Below, piece by piece: positions 1 through 9,200 of a DNA stretch of 27,855 nt; the first letter of the stretch is position 1; each line of letters opens with the position of its first letter. Location: NCBI GenBank assembly GCA_002887195.1, contig PJAB01000389.1, positions 1 through 27,855 on the forward strand, written 5' to 3'. The stretch is from Chrysochromulina parva (Eukaryota > Haptophyta > Prymnesiales > Chrysochromulinaceae). The notes beneath the pieces are model-generated. The model did no database searches and was not told the DNA's origin. It saw only the letters and a program-made list of their open reading frames with translations. The translations under genes and the position numbers were made by a program.

Positions 1-196
1 AGCAGTCGACCTCACGCAGCGACAGACGGCACGCGCCGCTCATCAGGGCCGCCTGCCGCTCCAGGACCGCCTCAAACGGCATCCGACCGTCCGTCGTGTA
101 CAGCACGTTCGCGAGCCGCACCTCGGCCAGCGGCGCCGCACTCTCGCGCAGGCCCTCGCCGATGGGACGCGCCGCCTCGGCCGCTCGAGAGCGCCA
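1..196 (-). CDS. Partial exon of an unidentified minus-strand gene
   Basis: A stop-free minus-strand frame runs from 196 to the window edge. Its codons end mostly in G or C, like the confident genes here, and it reads as ordinary protein (for example VRLANVLYTTDGRMPFEAV). There is no start codon at its 5' end. The frame is preceded by TAG at 199-197, and the AG of that stop follows a pyrimidine-rich stretch (CTTGCCTTATTAG), so 196 could be the first base of an exon after a 3' splice site. I could not find the upstream exon in the 135 bp before the GH76 start. I do not recognise the product. It may equally be a decayed gene end. The plus frame over the same bases is also open but reads as Arg/Pro/Ala-rich shadow. 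Confidence 0.35.
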
Positions 197-210
197 CTAA
201 TAAGGCAAGT

Positions 211-244
211 CATCAAACGAAAGCAGTCATCAGACGAAAGCAGT
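211..244. repeat. Two tandem copies of a 17-bp unit
   Basis: Unit 1 is 211-227 and unit 2 is 228-244. They differ at one base (CATCAAACGAAAGCAGT and CATCAGACGAAAGCAGT). They lie upstream of the GH76 start, in the only AT-richer stretch at this end. Their function is unknown. Confidence 0.75.
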
Positions 245-331
245 GATGGATAACACTATTCTTATGAAAATGAAATGAGCGGGTCATGTGAAGCCTTACC
301 GGGTAAGTTTCCGCCCCGGGTCTGCCGAAGG

Positions 332-1926
332 ATGCTGCGTATCTTCGTCTTCTGCGTGGCAGCAACTGCTCCGGCCGTGACGAGTCGCATCGGCGAGGAG
401 CGTGTGGACGTTGCCACGGAGCGTGTCAACGCTGCGCTGGATGGCCTGCAGAAGTACTTCTTTGACGCGAAGGGCCAGTTCTGGAATGCTGTGTGCTCTC
501 ACTGTTCGAATGTCGTTTGCCGCTCAGGAATTCCTGTTGCGCTATTGGAATTACTCACACTGTTGCGCTGCGCTCCATTTGCGCAGTGCGGACAAAATGG
601 TGGCAACGGTGGCAAGGACCCGACAAACTTCACGTGCACCTGCGAGTCCGAATCACCGTACTGCAAGAACTGCTTTCGGTGGTGGATGTCGACGACGATG
701 CAATCACTCATGTCGCTGAACGAGGCACTGCCCGGGCACACGAGCTTCGACCTGACCATGCAGCAACTCGACGGCATGCGTAAGCACTCGCCGTACACGA
801 GCCGCGCACTGCCCTCTTGGGCATACATCGACGACTACCTCTGGTACGTGTTGATGTGGATGCACTCTTACCAGTGGCATGGTGAGACGGGCGACCTCCA
901 GGATGCCGCGAACACCATGGAGCTCAGTGCGCGCACGGAGGTCGCACCTCTCGTGGCCATAGGATGCCAACACAGTTTCCGCTCTCACGCACTTGCACCG
1001 TTCGATCCCCTCTCGTGGCAGTGGCGCAATGGGGTATGGACTACACCTGCGGCGGAATCACGTGGATGTTTCCCGACGTGGATCCACGCAAGAACTCGAT
1101 CACCATTCTTGAAGCTATCCAGAGTTCGGCCCAAATAGCTAAAGCGCTCCAGGTGACAGAGCCCATAAGAGCGTCGACGCATAGACAGCGCGCCCAGGAC
1201 TTGTGGCGCTTCTTTACCGACGTTGGCTTGCTCGGCGACGACTTCCTTGTTCATGACAACGTGACGGGCACCGCCGACGGTTCATTTCACTGCTGCAACG
1301 CCACTGTGAAGCCGTACTGCGAGGCACGCAACACCATCACGTGGAGCTACAACCAAGGCATGTTCCTTGGCGCGATGGTTGATCTGCATGGGCTCACAGG
1401 CGACGATAGCTATCTGAAAATGGGAGTGAAGAACCTCGACTCTGTCGCCACCAAGATGACCCAGGCAATCGGTTCAGCTCACCTCGTCTTGCGGGAGCCC
1501 GTGGGGCTTAAAGTGCAGGACGGAAAGTGCAATTCCCACCACGACCCATCTGAATCAGCTGGGGGAGACCTCTACTCATTCAAGGCTGTCTTTATGCAGC
1601 AACTCCCGCGATTCTTGTCTGCCGCGCGTCACCTGATGCAACCAGACCAGCTCGCAGTCGTTACCCAGCTAGTGAAAGATTCGTCAGACGCTGCGTGGGC
1701 GAGTCGGGCGCTGCCTCCTTTCCCGACGTCGGACGTATGCAACCAGTTCCGTGAGCCTCCGGTTCCGGAAGGTGGCCCGCCCAAGTTCAGCTGGGATTGG
1801 GGCCCGCTGCCTGAAGGAGAGTTCACTTGCATGGATGCCCGCACGCAGTCGCAAGTGCTCTCGCTTTTCGTTGCCGATTTGCAGATTGCCCAGATGCTGC
1901 GCAATTCTGTGAGTGGGGAGGCGTAG
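332..1926 (+). CDS. Secreted GH76-family alpha-1,6-mannanase-like glycoside hydrolase
   Basis: Proposed structure is join(332..514, 587..926, 1022..1926), 475 aa. The start at 332 gives a hydrophobic N-terminus (MLRIFVFCVAATAPAVTS) that looks like a signal peptide; an in-frame ATG at 275 would bury it. GH76 hallmarks in order are FRWWMSTTMQSLMSL, the acidic pair in SWAYIDDYLWY (codons at 830-835; GH76 enzymes use an Asp-Asp pair of this kind for catalysis), TCGGITWMFPD, and WSYNQGMFLGAMVDLHGLTGDDSYL. The family cleaves alpha-1,6-mannan backbones or acts in wall and GPI-mannan remodelling, so an extracellular or wall role is inferred. The second intron is required: without it the catalytic half and the TCGGITWM half are in different frames. 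The first (515-586) is 72 nt and frame-neutral, so it is likely but not forced. A Cys-rich insert (about CSHCSN to CKNC) in the N-terminal part is unusual. Family call fairly sure; substrate inferred. Confidence 0.82.
515..586 (+). other. Probable 72-nt intron in the GH76 gene
   Basis: It starts GTTTGC and ends CATTTGCGCAG, with TTACTCAC as a possible branch region. It is a multiple of three and has no stop, so the frame stays open if it is retained. Removal joins SNV to CGQNGG and deletes a hydrophobic 24-residue stretch that does not fit the Cys-rich surroundings. Confidence 0.6.
927..1021 (+). other. 95-nt intron in the GH76 gene
   Basis: It starts GTGCGCGC and ends CCTCTCGTGGCAG, with CTCAC upstream of the acceptor. 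Splicing joins frame 275+3n to frame 964+3n with a codon split 1/2 (A|TG, Met). That puts the Asp-Asp half and the TCGGITWM half of GH76 in one frame. It is needed to explain the two overlapping frames. Confidence 0.82.
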
Positions 1927-2371
1927 CACACGTCTTCGGACTCGCCTGCACGCCAGCAACGCCTCACCGGTCCGTTCCTCGGGGTGAACCCCCAAGCGCA
2001 ACGTCCGTTTCTAGAGCAGAATCTGCTGCGCTTTCCGCTTTCATAGGCATAGGAGAGTGTTAGGTTTCGAGACGCCGGTCTCGTCACTCGTGGCGTGTCC
2101 TGTGTCCGACCAATGGTGATAACTCCTCTTTCTAAATTTCACAGCCCATCATTTGTTTGTTCATCGCTTCCCAACGACGTACCGCCCGTACGCGGACCGG
2201 TCCGGTCGCCGCGTCCGCCGCGGGAGCGCGGGTCCGTCCGCCGCGGGTCCGTCCGCTCGTACGGCGCTCGACACCGGAAGACACCGGTCGGACCGGCGTA
2301 CGCATATGCATATACGGAGTTCATCGACGCCAGGGGAGTTGCACATTTGCCCGTGTGCGCGGTCTCCATGA
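1927..2371. other. Intergenic region between convergent genes
   Basis: The stretch lies between the GH76 stop and the stop of the minus-strand chromodomain gene, so it should hold both 3' UTRs. It contains GC-rich imperfect repeats of GGTCCGTCCGCCGCGG around 2190-2260 and a short alternating run (GCATATGCATAT) near 2305. I see no gene. Confidence 0.6.
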
Positions 2372-4605
2372 TCACTGTCCCCATGCTCCACCAAAGCCTC
2401 CTTGCGGACCAGAGGTCCATCCGCCTCCGGCTCCGCCAGCATTCCATGCGCCCCAACCACCGCCTCCGCTCATGTCACCACCCATCGCACCGCCTCCCAT
2501 ATTGGTGCCATACCCGCTGACCATCCCCATCGCACCGCCGCCCATGCCAATCTGAGGCATTCCCGGCCCCATGCAAGAACCCACGCTCGTGTTACATCCA
2601 CAACTCGTTGCCCCCATGAGGCCGACCATGCCGCCGCCGCCGATACCAGGCATAAATCCGACCATGCCGCCCCTCATGCTGCCGCCACCCATGTTGCCGC
2701 CCATGTTGCCACCACCCATGTTGCCGCCCATGTTGCCACCACCCATGCTCATGACGCCATGCATGCTTCCACCACCCATTCCGCCGCCCATTGCGCCGCT
2801 CATTCCACTGCCCAGTCCAACACCAGTGGTTCCGATCGACCCACTGCACATGCTGCCGAAGCCCGAACAGCTCGAGAAGCCTCCGGCGATGCCAGAGCTC
2901 GCTGCACCGAAGCCATCAGCAGGGCCTCTGGCGCCATCTCCCTTGAATTTCGCGAGGAGGTCCCCGAGAGAGGATTTGGCAGGGCCTCCAGTTAGGCCTC
3001 CACCGAATCCCGAGGGTGCCGAGCTGCTGCCGCCGAAACCAAGGGGAGCGCTCTGCCCACCGCCACCACTGCATGCCGGCGCAGCCCCTCTTTCTGCTGA
3101 CGGGCGTGCGCCAAAGCCCATGCTGCGAGGCGCATCGTGCATAGAGCTTTGCACCACACTGCCTCCTGGCCCCCCAGAAAAAGGCGCGACTGCGTTGCTG
3201 CCCAGAGCACTCCCGAAAGAGGCTCCGGGCATCGAAGCTGCAGCACGTGTATCAGCTGCTTGCGAGCCACGATCGTGCACAACGAAGCCCGCAGAAGAGG
3301 AGCTGAGCGGCCAGGACCCACCAGGGGGTCTGGCAGGCTGCCTGGGCGGTGGCGCAGGGCGGCGCTGTGGCATGTCATCTTGCTGGCGTTTGCCGATGCG
3401 GTATCCGCCATTGCCTCGTCCGGCGTCTTGCATCTTCCATCGCTGAGCTTCGGCGGCCGTCGCAGGCTCCTCCTCCACCTCGTCCTCTTCGTCACTCAAC
3501 TCTCGTCGGGCGCTTGCACCTGAGATTGCACCCGAGATTGCTCGCTCGGCTTCTCCAGCTATCCCTGCGGCCGAAGCCGCAACTGCTGCTTTGCGCTGCG
3601 CACGAGCCTCTGCAGCTTGGGACAAGCCACCCCCTGCACGTCGCAGTGCCTGCGAGTTCGGCATACCGGCGCGGTCCTTGGAACGATGCAGCGCCATCGG
3701 CTCGAAGAGCGGATGACTACTCTCACTGAGACGCAGCGGATCGGGCGATGCTGCCGCTAAGGGCACCGATGCGTGCGATGCCGTCGTCGTCGTCTTACCC
3801 GGTTTGCAATAGTGAGGCAACGGGGTGCCCTTTTTCGAGGGGATGTCACTTGCCACTTCAAGGGCACGTTTACGGAGAGGCAGAGCAGAGGCCGCCATGC
3901 AGGCCATCGAGGCCTTTGCCTTCGCCTCCTTGCTGGTCACCACCCCTGATGGCTTTTTCGCAGCAGGTTTGGCCGAGGCAGTTGCGGCAGGCTTCCTGGC
4001 TGGTGGAGAACGACCTTTGGCACGCTTCGAAAGCGGCGCATCGTCGTCGTCATTGTCGTCGCTCACCTCAGCATCTCTGTCGTTGTCATTGTCACCGACG
4101 TCGTCGTCGTCATCCGAGAAGGTGGCATTCTTCACGAGGCGGCGACGTGGTGGCTCCTGTGCCGACTCGCTAGCGTTAGCAGTCAGCTTCTCGGCACCGG
4201 CACCGGCATGGGCAGCCGGACTCTGCCGCTTGATCGGCACCGATCGCATCGGCTCCGCTGCCCCTCGAGCCCTTTTGCTGCTTGCAAGCTGCGCCTCAAA
4301 CTCACTGATGAGATCGTCAGCCACATTTTCAGCGGGCTCCCAGGTGTTGTCGTCCCTGCCATGGCAGTTCGAGGTAAGAGTGTGGTGGCATGATGTTTGT
4401 GCGGGGCGGGCTGTTTCGAATCACTGCAGGCTCACGAATCCCAGCCCATCCACTTGATCAGGTACTCGGTCTCACCTTCCCGGATGCGACGCCGGCGGAT
4501 GGCCTCCACCTTGAAAACATCCTCGCCGAGATAGGCGTCGCTGTCCTTTGCACGCCCATCCCAGTAGAACTTGTCATCTTCTTCGCTGCTTGATGAAGAC
4601 GACAT
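2372..4605 (-). CDS. Chromodomain protein with long low-complexity Gly/Met-rich tail
   Basis: Structure is complement(join(2372..4355, 4436..4605)), 717 aa. Exon 1 encodes an acidic N-terminus and most of a chromodomain; the exon 2 side supplies its last strand and helix. Across the splice the protein reads YLIKWMGWDS then DDNTWEPAENV then ADDLISEFE, a textbook HP1/Polycomb-type chromodomain (about residues 28-78). Aligned by eye to HP1, the aromatic cage is F31, W52 and W55, so binding of a methylated lysine, probably on histone H3, is expected. After it come a Lys/Arg patch, an acidic run (about 139-164) and SDEEDEVEEE. The last 250 residues are Gly-, Ser- and Met-rich with GFG motifs and MGGGNMGG repeats, probably disordered. 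No chromoshadow domain, SET domain or helicase is visible. The exon 2 frame alone begins at a GTG (4324) and hides the chromodomain. The BET gene upstream runs in the same direction. Confidence 0.85.
2680..2760. repeat. Short in-frame repeat coding for MGGGNMGGN units
   Basis: On the plus strand it appears as near-identical units of CCACCACCCATGTTGCCGCC, several in tandem. On the coding strand they give alternating Met-Gly-Gly and Asn. The degenerate tandem units are likely to vary in number between copies or strains. Confidence 0.75.
4356..4435 (-). other. 80-nt intron splitting the chromodomain
   Basis: On the minus strand it starts GTGAGCCTGC and ends GAACTGCCATGGCAG, with CTTACCTC as a possible branch region. 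The codon split is TC|G (Ser). In the unspliced frame a TGA follows directly after WMGWDS. Splicing restores the conserved NTWEP strand of the chromodomain. Confidence 0.88.
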
Positions 4606-4935
4606 GTCTCGAAGGTTTCCGACGAGGTTTTCCTTGCGAGTCCGTCGCGTCGCGGCGTCGTTGTTTCATTCACAACACACCAACACGCACAGACCAAACT
4701 CAAACAAAGCGTGAAGGTCGAACACCTCGCACACGTCACAGCCGCTTCATTCTCACGCGTTCACTCGATCACGTTCACACCGTTTTAAGAAAACGGAGAG
4801 ATTTCTTGCACGCGGCATGGTTGCCGGTCGAGTTTTCTGGGTCCTCGCGAGTTGTCGAGCCTCAATGCTCAAACCTCACAGAGAGATCAACTGATACATT
4901 GTAATACCGAGTAGAAGAACGTAGGCATTACGCGT
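4606..4935 (-). promoter_or_regulatory. Intergenic region with the presumed chromodomain-gene promoter
   Basis: The interval lies between the BET stop and the chromodomain start on the same strand, so it should hold one 3' UTR and one promoter. It is poorer in GC than the flanks and rich in CA/TG. A perfect hairpin, CCGTTTT-AAG-AAAACGG, occupies 4780-4796. I see no TATA box I would defend and no gene. Confidence 0.45.
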
Positions 4936-6003
4936 TTACGCGCCTTGCCCCACGGCGAGCACTTGTTCGAGGAGCGGCTCCACGAGGGCTTCGTCAACTT
5001 GGTCGAGGTTGACATCTGCCTCGATGCCAACGTCGGCGCCGCGGCGCCGAACGACGGCGGCCGGGCACACGCGCTCGATGACTTCGACGACGCCCGAAGA
5101 GACCGCAAGATTGCCCGATATGGCGACGCTCGCATCGTAGAGTTCACGCAGGCGCTTGCGTGACGACACGGGCAAGCGATGCGCATACACGTGCGCGACA
5201 GGCCGCGGTGCCTCCTTGAGATCCTTGAGCCGGCGCTCGAAGGACTGCTGCAGGATTTTGACAATGACGCCAACGAAAGAGCCCTCGCCGTTGAAGTCGA
5301 GAGCGTTTTGCCACACCAGCCGCACATCGGCGGCGAAGGCGTCGAATGTTGCTGTTGTGCTGCTGGCCTCGCTGGCATCGCGTGCGCCTCCGAACGAGTA
5401 CCGGTCGGCGTCAAAGCGCGCCTGAATCTCGTCGAGATCCATGGGCTGCTTGCTCGTAAGAGCATTGAGGTAGGCGGCTCCGAGGTTGCTCCAGTCCTCC
5501 TTGCGGCGGAACCACTCGGTCAAGGGATTTCGCCGCAGGTCGGTGAGCAGCAGCTGGCAGCGGGCGATGGGCGGTATGGGTGGCCCACTCCGCTCCACCT
5601 CGCGATACAAGCTCTCGAGGTCTTTCTCGAACTTCTCCAGCTTCTGGCGTCCATCACGGAAGACGTGGTGCGTCGGGTGCTGGTTGAAGAGGAAGCAGTT
5701 CTTGAAGACTAGGCGCACATCATGCGCAAACTCCTCCGCAGTGACGTAGGTCTTCTCGGCCCATTTGCGCTGTGCATCCAATTCGAGATTTTCGCGCACG
5801 GTTCCAAGGTCCATTGGCTGTAGGATGATTTGGCTATAGCCGGGAAGCTCGACCGGCTTGAGAAACTCCTTTGCGGTCGTGCCACGCATGAGCGACTTAA
5901 GCAAGTCGAGCAGCCTCTCGTGCAGCTTCATGTCGACGTACTTGTGCAGCGTCGCCGTGCCGTCGCGCAGGCTGGCAACCACGGGGTGCAAATGACGCTC
6001 CAT
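4936..6003 (-). CDS. Compact BET-family protein: two bromodomains plus ET-like domain
   Basis: 355 aa, one exon. Bromodomain 1 (about 28-135) has FLKPVELPGYSQIILQPMDLGTV and the BC-loop FKNCFLFN, with acetyl-lysine-binding Asn at N107. Bromodomain 2 (about 150-262) has KQPMDLDEI and VWQNALDFN, with Asn N238. The C-terminus (about 277-350) reads like a NET/ET domain: SSRKRLRELYDAS, a GVVEVIERVCP stretch and the acidic IEADVNLDQVDEALVEPLLEQVL. The layout matches BET readers (BRD2/3/4, Bdf1, plant GTE), which bind acetylated histones and recruit transcription machinery. It is short for the family: linkers are minimal and there is no long tail. The WPF-shelf motif is not evident in either domain. 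Bromodomain 2 carries a Ser/Ala insert (about 203-218) that may widen a loop. It is divergent from myosin across 213 bp. Confidence 0.88.
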   Translation of the reverse strand: MERHLHPVVASLRDGTATLHKYVDMKLHERLLDLLKSLMRGTTAKEFLKPVELPGYSQIILQPMDLGTVRENLELDAQRKWAEKTYVTAEEFAHDVRLVFKNCFLFNQHPTHHVFRDGRQKLEKFEKDLESLYREVERSGPPIPPIARCQLLLTDLRRNPLTEWFRRKEDWSNLGAAYLNALTSKQPMDLDEIQARFDADRYSFGGARDASEASSTTATFDAFAADVRLVWQNALDFNGEGSFVGVIVKILQQSFERRLKDLKEAPRPVAHVYAHRLPVSSRKRLRELYDASVAISGNLAVSSGVVEVIERVCPAAVVRRRGADVGIEADVNLDQVDEALVEPLLEQVLAVGQGA

Positions 6004-6216
6004 CTAGAACGCCCGCCTTGTGCCGCATAGAAGAAAGGTATCCGTTCGTCACGCGGACGCTATCATGTAGGAAGGAGAATGCGGTCATCCAACGTAAAGA
6101 CTCGCCAGGAGGTCCACTCCTGATGGTTGACACAATCAGCGAAGACTTGAGACCGGAGGCGGCGACTCTCTATCGAACCCTCGCCGCGGCTCTCGTCGCG
6201 GCGCGGAAAGGGCACA
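6004..6216. promoter_or_regulatory. Divergent promoter region, BET (-) and myosin (+)
   Basis: The 213 bp separate two outward-facing start codons, so both promoters must lie here or overlap the genes. I see no conserved core-promoter motif. The region is somewhat less GC-rich than either gene. Confidence 0.5.
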
Positions 6217-9200
6217 ATGGCCATGCGAAGCGAGGACACGCTGGCCTGGATGCCTTCACCCACTCAGGACGGCGAGTGGCTACAGGCTCGCGCTGTCAGA
6301 CAAGGCGAAGATGGAAGCGTGGACCTTGAGGCGCTCCAAACTGGAGATAAGTACAGCACATCATCCGATAAATTGATGCTCGTGAACGAGCTTCCCGAGG
6401 ACGGCGTCGAGAACATGACACAGCTCAACTACTTGCACGAGCCCGCCCTCCTTGACAACCTTCGGTATCGCTTCTCAAAAGATCACGTCTACACGTACAC
6501 GGGCAAGATTTGCATCGCTGTCAACCCATTCAGCTGGAAGGTGAGCAAGCCTCTCTATGAAGAGAGCCTCCTGGTCCAGTACCGTGGCAAGGAGCTCGGA
6601 GACAAGCCACCACACGTGTACGCGATCGCCGAGGATGCATACCAGCACATTGTGAACGATCGTCGCAACCAGTCTATCCTCGTCTCGGGCGAGAGTGGAG
6701 CAGGCAAGACTGAATCTGTCAAGGTCATGATGCAGTACCTCGCGGTCGTGAGCAAATCGGGGGACCAGAACAAGGTCGCCGCCCAGGTGCTCGCCTCGAA
6801 CCCGCTTCTCGAGGCCTTCGGCAACGCGAAGACGTCGCGCAACAACAACTCGTCTCGTTTCGGCAAGTTCATCGAAATTCAGTTCAACAGGGCCTTCAAG
6901 ATGGTGGGTGCCCGTATCCACGTCTACCTTCTCGAGAAGCCTCGCGTCATCCAGCAAAACGAAGGCGAGCGCAACTACCACGTGTTCTATCAGCTCATGG
7001 CGGGCCTCTCTGACGACGAGCGCAAAGAGATCCACCTCGACGTGGCCATCGATAAGCTCGCGTTACTCAACCAAAGTGGCTGTGTCGCCATTGAGGGCGT
7101 CGACGACCATGAGGAGATGCAAGCAACGCGTGGCGCCATGCACGCCATTGGCATGGAGGAACCTGAGCACAAGCACGTGATGCGCGCGATTGCATCGGTG
7201 CTGCTGCTCGCGCAGCTGACTTTCGTGCAGGATAAGGAAGATCACTCTGGCATCGAGGATGGTTCGGTCGCCTTGCAGCAAGTCGCCGAGCTGCTTGGCT
7301 CGGAGACGCCCGAAGAGCTGAGCAACGCGCTGTGCACTCGGCAGCTCGTCACGCGCGACGACGTCGTGACCGTGCCCCTCAACCTAGAGCAGGCGAGCGC
7401 CTCTCGCGATGCACTCACCAAGGCCATCTATGGCAAACTCTTCTCGTGGCTCGTCGATCGATGCAACGACAAGCTCGTCGACGACGCCAAATCGGCGGCC
7501 TTCTGCGGCATCCTCGACATCTTCGGGTTCGAGCACTTCAAGGTGAACTCCTTTGAGCAGCTGTGCATCAACTACGCTAACGAGCGGCTGCAGCAGCAGT
7601 TTAACTGGGACGTGTTCAAGTCGGAGCAGGCCGAGTACGAGAGGGAGGGCATCGAGTGGAAAGCCATCGAATTCGTCGACAACCAGAAATGCCTGGACCT
7701 GATTGACGACAAGAAGCTGATGGGCATCCTGCATGTCCTCGATGAGGAGTGCGCGCTCCAAAAGGGAACCGACGAGACGCTCGCACAGAAGCTGCGCGAG
7801 CGCCATGGCAAGCACCCGTACTTCGACGCTCCCAAGCGCGACCAGCTCTCGTTTACGGTCAAGCACTACGCAGGCAACGTCACATATCTCTCGACGGGCT
7901 TTCGCGAGAAGAACAAGGACGCGCTGCATCCCGATCTGTCTGCGGTCATGCAAGGCTCGAAGTCGCCATTCGTGCGTCGCCTCTTCCCGTCTGAGGTGGC
8001 CTCTGAGGGTGGTCAGAAGGCCAAGAGCACGAGCAAGATGACGGTCGGCATGCAGTTCATGAATTCACTCGCCTCGCTGATGCGCACCATCAACGAGACC
8101 GACGTGCACTACGTGCGCTGCATCAAGCCGAACGCGGCCAACAAGCCCGCCATCTTCGAGATGGGCAAGTCGGCCCTGCAGTTGCGCTGTGCGGGCGTGC
8201 TCGAGGCCGTGCGCATCTCTCGTATGGCGTACCCGAATCGCATGCCCCACCCGGCGTTTGTGCGCCGCTACATGGTGCTCGCCCCCAAGAGATGGCAAGC
8301 AGACCACAGCGCGCTCCTGGTGAAGGCGCGCGAGGCAGCGCCAGGCGATGCCGAGATCTTCAAGGGTTGCCAGCAGGTGCTAGGCGTCGTGGTTGAGGAT
8401 GCTTCGCGCTACCAGCTGGGCAAGACCAAGGTCTTCTTTCGCGCATTCCTCCTCGAGAGCCTCGAGAAGCGGCGGAGCTCGGCGCTCGGGCTGAGCGCGA
8501 AGGTTCTCCAGAAGATGATGCGCGGCCTCCTATGCCAGAAGCGCTACAGGCAGAAACGGCAGGCAGCCATTCGCCTCGCGAATGCGGTGCGTCGGCACCA
8601 GGCGCAGGTGAGGTACACACGGCAGCGCACGTCGACGATTTCGATCCAGGCCGCGTGGCGCGGCCGTCGGTCACGCAAGTACTTTCGATCGCTGCGCGCA
8701 GCCCTGCGCATCCAGACCGCGACCCGAGCTAAACTTGCGCGCAAGCGCGTCACAGCAATGCGTCGCGACTATCGTGCGACCAAGCTGCAGTCGAATGCGC
8801 GCAAGCGCCAGCAACAGGCGAAATACCACTCCATGCGCCGCGCCGCGATGAAGCTCCAAAGCTTCCAGCGCATGGCGACCCAGCGCCGCCAGTACCGCCG
8901 GGAGCTGGCCGAGAAGAAGGAGGAGGCGAAGCTCTCGACCCAGCTCGCCAAGATGCAAGCAAAGTTGGAGGCGGAGATAGAAGCGCGCAGAAAGATAGAA
9001 GAGGAGCGCGATCGCGAGATGGACCGGCTCAGGGCCGCCGCTGCCGCTGGAGCCAGCAGCGTGAGCGCCGGTGCCGCGAGCGTGGCGCCGGCAGAGGTTG
9101 TCTATGTCGCACGATCCGACCCGGGCATGGGTCTCGAGAAGTTCATGGCCTTGCTGGCCGGGAAGTATGCTCTGAATGTCGATGCTCTCATCAAGGACGC

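Noticed and set aside
2571..3446. Pro-rich plus frame opposite the chromodomain protein tail
   Set aside because: Complement of the Gly/Met-rich tail. The minus frame is continuous with the chromodomain.
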